Positions 11,820 through 22,637 of a stretch of DNA of 64,000 nucleotides are shown here, one piece after another (the stretch's first letter is position 1; each line of letters begins with the position of its first letter). Origin of the DNA: Anaeramoeba flamelloides (lineage: Eukaryota > Metamonada > Anaeramoebidae). Made by a program: the position numbers and the translations under genes. The notes under the pieces are model-generated. The model saw only the letters and a list, made by a program, of their open reading frames with translations. It did no database searches and had not been told where the DNA came from. Location of the stretch: positions 18,104,001 to 18,168,000 of the forward strand of contig JANTQA010000023.1 in the NCBI GenBank assembly GCA_027625915.1, written 5' to 3'.

Positions 11820-12075
11820 GAGCTCCTTTTTTCTAATTACGTGTTGAGTCATGTTGGCCAGAATATATTCTATGGTAATGTCATAGATTTCTTTTATGTT
11901 CATTTTCCTCAATAATTCATCTGTGTTTTTTTTGACTATTATGCAATAGTCAAAAATTTTGATTTTTTTGATTTGTTTTTTCCAGTGTTTCCTCGTTCTC
12001 TCATATTTTTCACAGCCCCAAATAAAGTGGTCTATGTCATCAACTTTTTTGTTACAGCATGGGCATAATTTAGAA
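11820..12075 (-). mobile_element. LINE 3' fragment with zinc-knuckle C-terminus (third LINE lineage)
   Basis: On the minus strand an open stretch starts KLCPCCNKKVDDIDHFIWGC and continues EKYERTRKHWKKQIKKIK, then through a stop to YDITIEYILANMTQHVIRKK. CxxC...DHF(I/L)WxC is the zinc-binding C-terminus of many non-LTR retrotransposon polyproteins. It is clearly different from the LINE at 22.6-25.9 kb. Truncated at 5'; the 3' boundary is unclear. Confidence 0.6.
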
Positions 12076-12325
12076 AAAAATACATTGATAAATTTGTAAA
12101 CCGAATTTCAAAATTAGGGACAAACTTTTTTATTATTATTTTTTCTCTTTTTTCATTTGTCTTTCAAAAAATAAAATGATTACAATATATTTTTATTAAT
12201 CAAGTATATCGGTTATTATCTCTAAATACTTTAGTAAAATACATTATTATTTTTAAAAAAAAAACAATTAAACAATTTTTTTTTTTATGAAAAATCTGCC
12301 CCTATTTTTGAAATTTAGCTTATAA
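12076..12325 (-). mobile_element. MITE-like repeat, family Q, copy 1 (inverted)
   Basis: Aligns as reverse complement with 36345-36585 and 42288-42530. Shared landmarks, in the orientation of the later copies, are GAATAATAATGTATTTTA, AAGTGTTT, GAGATAA and AATTTTGAAATTTT. Loose inverted ends (AAATTTCAAAA). It abuts the LINE fragment. No coding. Confidence 0.65.
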
Positions 12326-13569
12326 ATTCCATCTATAATTATTGATCGATCAAATGGTTAGATACCATCAACTAATTTTATTTGAATTCTTCTATTTTGA
12401 ACAACTAAACCTTAACTTAATATCAAACTCTTCAAAAAAATATTCTGTTGAAATGAAATAGGTTAGGTAATTCAAAAAATGAAATGAAAAAAAAAAACTA
12501 AAAGATGAAAAAATGATTTTCATATTTTACAAAAAATACAAATTTATTTGCAATTTGAATGAAATTGTATTCTTGTGATTCTTTTAACTGTTTTAACGGT
12601 GTTGAAAATTTTGAAATTTTAGTTTATATTAATCAAAAGCAGTGTTTCTCCTCTGGTAACCATATCAATAATGATACCTATCAAAAAATGACAAATTCAG
12701 AATTTGTCACACCCGTGTACTTATCGAATTTTTGAGATAAAATGAAAAGTATTTTCTATTATATCTAACCGAATAATAAAATTATAAATTGTTATTTTAT
12801 CATTAAGCCAAAAATAATTAGCGTCTAGATCAATTTATTGATACAGGATGTGTTAAATTGAACATTGAAAAAATCTCGAAATTTCGTAACTTAGTATTTT
12901 TATTTTGTTCAAACATTCAGTCTTCAAGGTATTTTTTTGATCCTTAGATTTAAAAATAAATCTGGAAACAACAACAGGACTTCAATACAGTCTTGATTTA
13001 ATGTTTATTTTAGGGTTAAAAAGTCGAGAAAAAAAAATGAAAAAAACAATTACTGTCTTTATTGCATTGATTTAGAAACAATCTCCTTGTTATGATTCGA
13101 GTTTTGCCTTGAAGAACGAAAAAAAAAAAATGATATTGTTTGTAGTGATATAAAATGATATTAATCGCCGTTCTTCGAACTCCACGATATCATCTTAGCA
13201 TTAGAACAAGATCATTATTTTGAGTCTGGAAGGGGATCCAAAATAAAGGATTATAACAAGTTGGATTTTAAGCAAATTAAATATTATGAGTTGCTATTTA
13301 TTTTTTTTGGAACTCAGGATCTATCTCGGCACAACAAGCAACAGACAAAATAAAATTAAAACAAAAAAACTAATTTGTTATTTTTTTAAAAAAAATACAT
13401 AGCTTTTCTATTGATTTTATCTCGAACAGCTTTTTATTTTATTTATTCTCCTTAAAATTTAATTTACTGATCTGACATTGCTTACTTGGTTTAATGATAG
13501 TTTGATTTCCAATTTTTGAAAATTTGATTTTGTTTTCAAATTTCCTTTTTGGTAAATAACTAACTGTTT
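12326..13569. other. A/T-rich DNA, no gene seen
   Basis: No coding-like frame. A short inverted similarity (GAAGAACG near 13112 and CGTTCTTCGAACTC near 13171) is too small to define an element. Confidence 0.5.
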
Positions 13570-14585
13570 GCTCCTGGACTAACACATGTATTACCGAAAT
13601 ATGCAAAATAAACCGAAATACACCAGTTCTTATTTATAAAACAGAATTTAAATTCGAAAATTTGGTAATTTCAATTAATAAAAAGAAATTTAAATTCAAA
13701 AATAAATTAAAAAATTTATCTCTGCCTTATTTAGAAAAACTAATAAAATTTAACCAAAGAATTAATAATAAAATTAATTGGAATTCAAAGAATTTAAAAC
13801 TTCTTAAAAACGAAATTTATAATTATAATTATAATGAGTTGTTGAATTCTACCAGTTGAAAATGTCATTAGGCTTTCTTGAGTTTTCTATTTTATTTATG
13901 AAGTGTTCTAGGTTTTTTTTACTTTAGAAATAAACCGAAAATTTATTAAAATTTTCGGTTTATTTCTAAAGTAAAAAAAACCTAATGAAAATCTATTGAT
14001 TTTCTAAATAAATAGGAAACTCAAAAAAACCTCAAAAAAACCTAGAACACTTCATAAATAAAATAGAAAACCTCAAAAAAACCTAGAACACTTCACAGAA
14101 TAAAACAGAAAACCTCAAGAAAACCAAGGCACTTGACGACACCCCACAAGAATATTTTCAAATAATAAAAAAACAAAAAAAAATATTTATTAATCAAAAA
14201 TACTTAAGTTATCCATCAAGATCAACAATTCTAAAATTCAGAACATTTACTAACTGCTTAAATAGATATTACTATGTAATAAATAAAAACTCAAATAAAT
14301 TTTGTCCTTTATGTTCAAAATATGAACATAAAGAGATAATAGAAAATATTGATCACTTTTTATGGGTGTGTCCTTTCCGATACAAAAGATAGATTAATAT
14401 TTTTAAATAAATGAAAAGAATTAAATTTTAATGAAATAATTTTAAGTTGTGAGAGCCAAAAATTATTTTCATTAATTAATAATCGTAGAATTTATGATTT
14501 TACGCTTAAATTCCTAATAGGGAATTTAAGTAAAAGGATAACTTAGAGTGTAAAATTTACACTTCTTCATCAATAAAAAATAAAA
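13570..14585 (+). mobile_element. LINE 3' fragment, same family as 22.6-25.9 kb, carrying a hairpin-element insertion
   Basis: From about 13570 the sequence follows the minus strand of 23350-22640. It includes a 65-codon frame (KKKFKFKNKLKNLSLPYLEK) that is nearly identical to the other copy and stops at LLNSTS, where a ~290-bp hairpin element (13859-14148) is inserted. LINE sequence resumes at about 14150 and includes FCPLCSKYEHK and NIDHFLWVCPF (zinc-knuckle motif, about 14308-14372). The 3' end is ACACTTCTTCATCAATAAAA with an A-rich tail near 14570-14590. It is 5'-truncated and lies in the putative exchanger intron. Confidence 0.85.
13859..14148. mobile_element. Hairpin (snap-back) element, family H, copy 1, inside a LINE
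   Basis: The core is an almost perfect hairpin: TTTACTTTAGAAATAAACCG, a short A/T loop, and its reverse complement (about 13916-13975). It is flanked by repeats of GAAGTGTTCTAGG and GAGGTTTTCTATTTT in inverted order. The right end, read inward, is GTGTCGTCAAGTGCCTTGG, matching the left end of the copy at 18471. Removing it restores the LINE reading across WKVQ/NIF. Confidence 0.8.
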
Positions 14586-15804
14586 AAAATAACTAACTGT
14601 TCTTCAATTTACGAAGTAATTTTCGATCAACCCAAGATCTGAGTTTTTTAAATAAAAGAATTCTTTATTTCGTCGATCTCTCAAAAATAGTATTTTGTGA
14701 AAATTGGATCACTAATTCTTATCAATCCTTTATTTCAAATTATTTGATTTTTTGGAAACAGAAAAAGTGGTTATTACAAAAAAAAATAACAAAAAAAAAC
14801 AAGGAAAGATGAAAAATTCTTATTTCAGAAAAATTTCAAATAACCAAAGCGCACCCATTATTTTATAAAGTAAAATTGAACCTTCATGCTTATCTAAATC
14901 AAAAACACTCAAAATTTTTTTCGTAGTCTTGTCTTTTTAGATGAAGTACATGAAATAAGAATAAACCAGTTTACATTCAAAAAATAATAATTTTTTGTTT
15001 CTTTTTCTGAAAAAGTTATTATTCTTTGAATTAACATTACCAAATCTTCTTCATTTTATTAATAGAAACTGATTTGATACTTTTTCGAAATTGTGTTGTT
15101 GAAAAACAAAAGGTTTCTGTGATTTCTGTGATTTTTCAAATTTGAAAATTTCATTTTTTTCATTTCCAAACAAATCCCTTGAGGAACTTTGTACATTTTT
15201 CCGTTTGTGAAAATTTTAATTTGAAAACATTACTAAAAAAATATTTTTTGAGTGCCACAAAATATTTGAAACTTAAAATCAAAATATCATTAATTAATTG
15301 CTCTATTTGCGAAAAGAAAACGAAAATAATAGTAAACCAGAGTCAAAACATTTAATTTTTCAATTTTTTGGACAATTTTTTTTGATTTTAAATTTTTCGA
15401 GTTTTATTAAATTCTATTTTTGTTTTAGAAATATATTTATGGGAATTATTGGAATTAATCATAAAACAAACCAATAAAAAAGAAGACCAGAAAAACTGTA
15501 TTTGAAACAATTCTTTTCTTTTAGAAACACAAACAAGAAAGATCACCTTTCGAATATAAACTTGTTTAAGCCCAGAATGAAAAAAAATTATTTTCAACTA
15601 AATTATATTTTAGACGATTTCTGTATTATTCTTAATCTTCTTAAATGCGTTTGAGAATAAACAAGGTATTACCTTGAATTTCTTCCCATCCCCCATTTCA
15701 CTATCAAATTATGTTGACGAATATCCCTATTTTTTAAAACAAAAAAAAAAAAAACAAAAAAAAAAAAAAACCAAAAATTCAAATTAATTAATTAAATTCC
15801 ATAG
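14586..15804. other. A/T-rich DNA, rest of the putative exchanger intron
   Basis: Mostly featureless. A 52-base open block at 15614-15665 (acceptor TTTTAG, donor GTATTA, phase 1) would encode TISVLFLIFLNAFENKQ and could splice in phase to 15805 as an alternative 5' exon with signal-peptide character, but it has no ATG. The acceptor of the long exchanger exon is CCATAG at 15799-15804. Confidence 0.5.
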
Positions 15805-17321
15805 GAACCTCGATATTATTAGGGATCCTATTCGGGTTAATCATTGATTTAGCAACGGATGATGAATCGCTTCGGTCATTTATTAAATTTGATCCAGAAA
15901 TCTTTATGTTATATTTATTACCGCAAATAATATTTGAATCTGGGTACAATATGAAAAGGAAGTCCTTTTTCAAAAACAGTTTGTCTGTTATTCTCTTTGC
16001 ATTTGTTGGTACAATAATTTCCACGCTATTTATTTCATTAATGCTATTGGCCATTGTCAAATTAGGCTGGCTAAGTGTTGATTTCAGTGCAAGGGACTGC
16101 TTAATTTTTGGATCATTGATTAGTGCGACAGATCCGGTATCCGTCTTAGCGATTTTCAAAACGGTGGGTGTCCACCAGGACCTCTTTGCAAACGTCTTTG
16201 GGGAGTCTGTTATGAACGATGCAATTGCGATTGTGCTGGTCAAAACATTTTTGTCCTTTGATACAGGGGAATTATCTGTCGGGTTTGTCTTCAAGTCAAT
16301 TGGCTTATTTTTGGGAATCTTTCTGGGCTCAATTGCAATTGGGATCGCCATTGGGCTAATAACTGCAATTCTGTTAAAGCATATGGACTTTAGCGAGAAC
16401 CCCCTATTGGAATCTACGCTATTGTTTGTGCTTGCCTGGCTGTCGTTCATCATCGCAGAAGAAATTGGCATGTCTGGGATCGCAGCGGCCCTGTTTTGCG
16501 GGATCGTCGACGCGCACTATTCTTTTAATAATTTAACCGAAAAATCACAAAATATTACGAAGGACGCTACCCATTTAATAGCCTACATTTCAGAAACTTT
16601 TGTTTTTATTTATTTAGGGTTGGCCACTTTCACCTTCACCCATTATTTTAGAATAGATGTAATACTTTGGAGCATTTTCTTTTGCTTGATAGCAAGAGCC
16701 CTTCATATTTTCCCCTTATCAGCACTCAACAACAAATTGAAATCGAAAAAAAATCAGTTGCCAAAAAAATATCAATTCGTGATGTGGTTTGCCGGATTAA
16801 GAGGCGCAATTGCCTTTTGCCTGTCATTGTATGTCCATCATGAAAAGGGGCATATAATCATGACAACAACACTGTCGGTGGTATTTTTCACAGTTTTCGT
16901 TTTTGGTGGATTAACTCAGCCTCTCTTGAAAAAATTGGATTTGATAGGCAAGGATGAAGAGCCACCAAAAAGTAAAAGCACAAAAAATAAAACAAATAAA
17001 TGGTTAGAGTTCGATAGAAAGTTTATAAAGCCCTTTTTAACAAACCGAAAGAAATATCCAGAACAACAAAACAACAACAGTGGAAAAACAATGAACGAAT
17101 CCTTATTAGCAAAAAATTCACCTCAAGAATTAGATGATCTCTCTGATGCACAAAGCTCACAACACGACTCTCAGAAAATTGATTTTGTTGATAATTCAGG
17201 ATCTTCTTCGACTTCTTCGTCTTCTGGAAAATCACAAAAATCAGAAAAATCTAAAAAATCTAAAAAATCGGAAAGATCTGAAAGATCGGAAAAGTCAGAA
17301 AATTCAGAACAACAAGACTAA
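15805..17321 (+). CDS. Na+/H+ exchanger (CPA1, NHE6/7/9-like), main exon
   Basis: A secondary transporter that swaps Na+ or K+ for H+ across membranes; the NHE6/7/9 group acts in endosomes and Golgi. The exon starts in phase 1 after CCATAG and encodes TSILLGILFGLIID, FDPEIFMLYLLPQIIFESGYN (helix lining the inhibitor site), FGSLISATDPVSVLAIF, the key FGESVMNDAIAIVL (Asn-Asp pair), AEEIGMSGIAAALFCGI and WFAGLRGAIAFCLSL (conserved Arg). About ten more hydrophobic segments follow. A hydrophilic C-tail rich in Ser and Lys (KSEKSKKSKKSERSE) ends at TAA, 17319-17321. The 39 N-terminal residues probably come from 10145-10262. The stretch from about 16060 to 16520 is visibly more G/C-rich than the exon's ends. 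The reading frame is intact. Confidence 0.93.
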
Positions 17322-17645
17322 TGAAGTCACCTTTTAAATAGAAAATTATTATTATTTTTTGTTTTTGTTTCTTTCTTAATATTAAAAAAAAAAAGTTTTT
17401 TTAATTTTTCATTTATTTATTTTTTTTTATATTTTAGTTAAAGAAATTTATAGATAATTGAGATTTTTAAAAAAATTAGATACAAGAATTGCAGTTTTAA
17501 ATCTATTAAATAAATATCAAAAGTTAAAAAATGAATTCGAAAATGTTTTTTTTATTGTTACTTTTTCGTTTTACTTTTGAAAATATCTCTTAAAACACGG
17601 GTATAATGTGTTTTTTGAAAATTTTTTTTTTAATAAATACCGTAT
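17322..17645. other. 3' flank of the exchanger gene, no gene
   Basis: T- and A-rich sequence that probably contains the 3' untranslated region and polyadenylation site. A LINE begins at about 17646. Confidence 0.5.
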
Positions 17646-19311
17646 TTTTTAGCATATTATTCAAAAGAAGGAATTGCTGTCTATCAAGGAGATTTATTAT
17701 CTCCTTTATTATTTGAATTTATTACTCATTTTTTAATTGAAAAAATTAAACCATTAGCAATACATTTTCAGATGTTTGCAGATGATCTAATTTTGCTTAT
17801 GGAAGGACCAATTCCAAAAATTGACAAAAAGTTAATATTATTTTTTAAAATTATTCAAGAATTAGGAATGAACCTAAATATGGATAAAAGGATAAAAGAC
17901 TTTAATTCCAAAGAAAATTTTATATCTTGGTATTTGGCTGGATAAAAAAAATTATTTAAAGTTTAACCTTGAAAAAGTTAAGAAAAATTTCAAAAAGTTA
18001 ATTAATATCTTAGAACAAAAAAAATTTCACCAATGGATTAAAAATTCAGTTTTTTAAAAGCCTGATTACATAGTCAATATTATATGGATTAGAAATATTT
18101 GATTTAACAAAAACAGATTTTAGAGATATTGATACTTGAATTAATAAAAAAATTACAAATTTTTTATTAATTAACCCACATTCTCCCATATTTATTTATA
18201 AAACTGAAGCAAAAATTGATCCTGTAAGGATATATATATAAAGTTAAAATTTTTTTCAAAAAATTAAAAATCCTCTATTTTAATGAATTAATTAATTATC
18301 TTCCTTTTAGAGAAAAAGAATTTGAAAATATTAACTGGTAATTAAATAACTTAAAAGAATTAGAAATTGAACTGTATAAATATCGAATTAATCAATTAGA
18401 AAATAGATCAAGTTGGAAAGTACAAAAATATTTGAAAATTATACCATTTCAAGAAAATATTAATAAACAGTCGTGTCATCACATGCCTTCAAGTACCTAG
18501 GTTTTCTTGAGGTTTCCTTTTTTTCTGTGAAGTTTTCTAGGTTTTTTTGAGGTTTTCTATTTTATTTAGAAAATCTATTAATTTTTGTTAGGTTTTTTTA
18601 AGTTTAATATTTATTTGTGAAGTGTTCTAGGTTGTTTATACTTTAGAAATAAACAGAAATTTTTTTAAAATTCACAATTTATTTCTAAAGTAAAAAAAAA
18701 CCTAACAAAAATTTATTGATTTTCGAAATAAATAAAAAACTCAAAAAAAACTAGAACACTTCATAAATAAACAGAAAACTCAAGAAAACCTGACGAATGC
18801 TTTTTTTAATTTGGCTAATTAAAAGAAAATTTCAAAAATTTTCTTTTGATTTCTCCAAATAAATAACATAATAAGCAAGCAAAAAAGATATTTAAAATGG
18901 AAGGCTTCAACTTCCATTTTAAAACTCAGAAATTTTACAAAACATTTAAATAAATACTATTTTGTTATGGATAAAAATAAATCAAAATATTGTGAGATAT
19001 ATAAAAAAATAAATAATTTAGAGATCTTTGAAGATTTGGACCTTTTTCTATGGAATTGCTCAGCCTATGAAAATAATCGTAAAATCTATATATCTGAATT
19101 ATAAAAACATAATATATCTAATATATTAAAAAATAATAATATTGAAAATATTATTATAATAAAATATTCATCAATCATAGTCGCTTAAGTGGATAATAAA
19201 CTTATCTTTGAGTCTTTAACAAAATTTTCTCAATAAAAATTTAGGAATTCGGGAACACAAGAGGAGCTAATAACTCCCCCCTTTAATAATAATAATAATA
19301 ATAATAAATTA
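17646..19311 (+). mobile_element. LINE, second lineage, 5'-truncated, with hairpin-element insertion
   Basis: Starts abruptly inside the reverse transcriptase: YQGDLLSPLLFEFITHFLIE, then FQMFADDLILLMEG (catalytic F-A-D-D), then thumb sequence ELGMNLNMDKR. Several stops and frame changes follow. A hairpin element sits at 18471-18875. After it the C-terminus resumes with a degenerate zinc knuckle (KYCEIYKK, DLDLFLWNCSAYENNR). The 3' end is AAGAGGAGCTAATAACTCCC followed by a (TAA)n tail at about 19285-19308, unlike the poly-A tail of the other family. Not functional. Confidence 0.85.
18471..18875. mobile_element. Hairpin element, family H, copy 2, inside a LINE
   Basis: Starts GTGTCATCACATGCCTTCAA and AGTACCTAGGTTTTCTTGAG, repeats the GAAGTGTTCTAGG and GAGGTTTTCTATTTT modules, and has the core hairpin TACTTTAGAAATAAACAGAA near 18640-18700. 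A second small hairpin (AAAGAAAATTT...AAATTTTCTTT, about 18830-18860) precedes the return to LINE sequence. It is inserted about 30 bases further along the LINE than copy 1. Confidence 0.75.
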
Positions 19312-19940
19312 TCTTATTTTCTATTAAAATAGACTTCAAACCAATTTTTGATCCAAACATTGGTTTCAATAAATCACCAGAGTATTTAACAGAAAATTGA
19401 AAAAAAAAAATAAAAATAAAAAATATTTTCAAAGTTTCTCTTATATATGAAGTCGGTTAATGAATAAATCCTATTCAAATCATCTATGAATAAACAATCA
19501 AACTCTTCTTACATTTTGAATGTTGTATTGAATTTAATATTAAATTAAGGAAAAAAAATGATCCAAATTTTTGTTTTCCATTTTTTTAATTTATTTTTTT
19601 TTGATATATGGAAAAGAACCTAAACAGAAAGTAATTTTTTATTTGTGGTATGATAATATCTAAGAAATTATTGAATAAACCTGAGATATATATTATTTTA
19701 ATTTTTATTTTTTTTGTTTTAATGGTCTTCATGAATCTATACTAATATGAAATAAATATCAAGTATATAATTTGAAATTAATAGAGGCATAAAAAAACGA
19801 AAAAAAATATACAAGATCTTGGAGAGGAATTTTTTTAATTTGAAGATTTGAAAATGAAATTATGAAATATAAGAATCAAATTCTGGATTAACTTAAGGTT
19901 TAAAATCCCTAAAATTTGAAAAAAGATTAAATTGTATTAG
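19312..19940. other. A/T-rich intergenic DNA
   Basis: No open frame or repeat that I can support. Confidence 0.5.
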
Positions 19941-20397
19941 AAAGTGGCGATTTGTTAATTTGTTTCTTATCTGATCGATCTTGAACATGGTATGAGGTTT
20001 AAGAATTTGTTCAAAAAGGAAATTTTTTACCATTTATTTTTTTTTTTTCCAAAATCTGAATTATAGAAACTAACACTTAAGTACTGGAACTTAAGTTATA
20101 AAAAAATATGTTTTGTGGGTTGTTGATTGAATTTTTTAATTATGTTTGGTTTTATTTGTAGTTTTTTTTTTTTTTTTTTTATTTAGTTAATTGATAAAAA
20201 AGTAAATCTAAAGTTTTTTCTACAACCCAAATTTAAAATTTATTCTTAAACACCTACCAATTTATTAATCTTAACCTCTTCAATTCGAATTTCGGAAGGT
20301 AAAAAATAAATTGTCGAAAATTGCTATTTTGAAACTCTATTCAAAGCTCATACCAAATCCAAGATAGATCAGCTAAGAACCAAATTAACAACTCACT
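19941..20397. mobile_element. Inverted-repeat element (MITE-like), single copy seen
   Basis: About 80 bases at the left (TTTGTTAATTTGTTTCTTAT, then CTGATCGATCTTGAACATGG and TATGAG) return as an imperfect reverse complement at 20325-20397 (CTCATACCAAATCCAAGATA and AACCAAATTAACAACTCAC). The interior is A/T-rich and includes a long T run. No other copy recognised in the window. Confidence 0.6.
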
Positions 20398-21330
20398 ACA
20401 CCCTACACAAGATAATCTTTTTTCAAATTTCAGGGATTGGAAACCTTAAGAAAGGAGAAAAATGAAAAAATTATATAAATTGTTAATCTTGCTCATTTTT
20501 TTGGAAAAACAATTCTCATGAATATATTAAGCTGTGATAACAGAACTCTTTGAAGAGTATTTTTATACGACTTCCCAGTTTTTAGCTGAAAAATTCGTCC
20601 ATAATTAATGATCAAAACATCAACTTATTAAACTTTGGCATATTATTGAGAAGTAAAAAAATTAAGGAAATATTATCAAAAACATTCGAATAACTTACAA
20701 TCCTTTTATTTATTCTTAACTTGTCTCTCTGTGAAGTGAAAAATAACAATTTTGTTAATAAAAATTATTTCAAAGACAATTTTTGATAAAATGTTAAATT
20801 CAAATCTGTTGTCTAAATTTTTCAAAAAAAAACACAATTAAAATTTTTCGACTTTAAATTTTTTCCATTAAAAAACGAACAAAATGCAAACTGTGGGACT
20901 TTTCCTGGATAATACGTCATTTTTGGGATCGTTAACCAGAAGGTTTCTCAAAAAAATCATGATCAAAAATAGTTGCTAAAAAAATTTATCAAAGTTAATT
21001 TGTCTTTAGAACTTTGTCTAAAAATTGATTTCAGCACAATTTCATGTATTTTTTTGGATTATTGAAACCTTTTTGGTGTTGTAATTGTTTCTAATTCAAT
21101 AAGTAGTAAAACTTAAAATTTTACGTTCGATTGATACATGTTATTTCTGCACTTTAAACGAGAGTATTAGAATAAACATTATAATTGAAAAACCACATCT
21201 TCTCTCACCTGAACAATCTCAATTTATCATTTATTTATTTTAATCTTTTTCATTATTTGTTGGAAATTTTTTCCATTTATTTCTCGATTAAAAATAAGTT
21301 AATTAAAAGCATTTTTCCAAATCAACTAAA
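20398..21330. other. A/T-rich region upstream of the homeobox gene
   Basis: No coding seen. It should hold the promoter and leader of the gene starting at 21331. Confidence 0.5.
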
Positions 21331-22524
21331 ATGGAGTTTAACATGTTTTCGAAAATAAATATAAACAGACAACCAGACTTAAACCCCGATAACTTTGATA
21401 ATAAAATGGTAGAGTACAATGATTACTTTCCATCTCAGAATAATTGTATTGATCGGTTTTCAGGTTATGGAAATTTATTTATTGATCAACGAGCAATTCA
21501 GAAAAAAGAAGAGTTGGTACAAGAAGTCGTGGAACAAGGTAATTTACAACAGGGAAACTTGAGTACCAAAGAACACAATTGCCTGCAAATAAAGGATCAA
21601 TTTGAGAAAGCAAACAATAATTTTGAAGGCTTGTATCGATATGAAAAGTCATTAGATAACATTTACGTAAATTTTGATGATGAAGATTTTATTGAAAAAT
21701 TGAGGAATTTTGACTTTAACAATGATCAATATAATATTTTGGACATAGAAAGCAAGTTGAATTTGATAAATTACGGGAATAGTGTTTCTACAGATCTTCA
21801 TCAAGAAGAGCATCTTTATAATATTTCCTCAAGTTGGTATAAAACTCAATTCTTGGACAGAAGAGAATTGGGTTTAGAAAGAGAACAAGAACAAGAACAA
21901 GAACAAGAACAAGAACAAGAACAAAAACAAAAACAAGAAGTAGAAGAAGAAGAAAAAGAAAAAGAACAAGAGAAAGACGAAGAAGAGTCAAGAAAATTTG
22001 AAAGTCGAGTTAGTTACAACAATACTAATGACTTGATTAAAAAGAAATCCAAAAAACAAGTATTTGGAAATTGTAGAAATTTAAATAACATTTCGTTTAA
22101 AAAAAAGAAACAAATGACAAAGAAAAAGAAGAAAAAAGGGGGTGGTTGTAACCAAAAATCATTTAAAGCAATTTACCACAACAAAAAAAGAATTAAAACC
22201 CTTCAAATTAAAAGTACTAGGAAAAAACATTGATAATTTTCCAAGATTCAAGACGCGTCTTTGAAAAATGGTTTACTATACACTTTAATTACAGAATTGG
22301 ACTATACCCATACAAGATAACAAAACTCAAATTAGCAAAAAAAAACTAGAACATCCGAATTACAAGTCCACAGATGGTTTGGCCAGAGAAGAAGAATTCA
22401 AAAATTAAAATGGGAACCAGAGTTAATACCCAAACCTATTTGGTGTAATTCAGACATACAAAAAAACAAATTGGTTGTAAGACAAAGAGATATTTTTTTG
22501 GATCTATTTTTGATTGAGAAATGA
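21331..22524 (+). pseudogene. Homeobox gene, homeodomain reached only through frame shifts
   Basis: ATG at 21331 opens a 300-residue acidic and Gln/Glu-rich N-terminal region (EQEQEQEQ tract about 21886-21960), then a Lys-rich segment, stopping at 22233. One frame over, from about 22234, comes a homeodomain: RRVFEKWFTIHFNY (helix 1), LYPYKITKLKLAKK (helix 2) and, after a second shift in the A run at about 22336-22345, LQVHRWFGQRRRIQKLKW (helix 3, with the W-F and R residues that contact DNA). The frame then runs to TGA at 22522-22524. Both shifts fall in A homopolymers (22222-22227 and about 22337-22345), and one base each would account for them. The spacing and YP between helices 1 and 2 hint at a TALE-like class. 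Either a decaying gene or two indel errors; no intron fits. Confidence 0.65.
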
Positions 22525-22637
22525 CTAATGAATATCGAAAATATTTGATATTTATTTTTTGCCCATCAGCAATATTTTTAAAAAGACAAATTTTCTTTGA
22601 TCAAAAAAACAGATCCTTGAAAAAAAAAGTTATTCTT

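Noticed and set aside
15614-15665. Small exon encoding TISVLFLIFLNAFENKQ as the exchanger's first coding exon
   Set aside because: Splice sites and phase fit, but there is no ATG and the join lacks the HETG motif that the exon at 10145 supplies.
15788-16471. Long minus-strand open frame opposite the exchanger exon
   Set aside because: It mirrors the less A/T-rich part of a strongly conserved plus-strand gene and has no family features of its own.
21788-21991. Minus-strand Leu/Val repeat frame
   Set aside because: Antisense of the EQEQ tract of the homeobox gene's N-terminal region.
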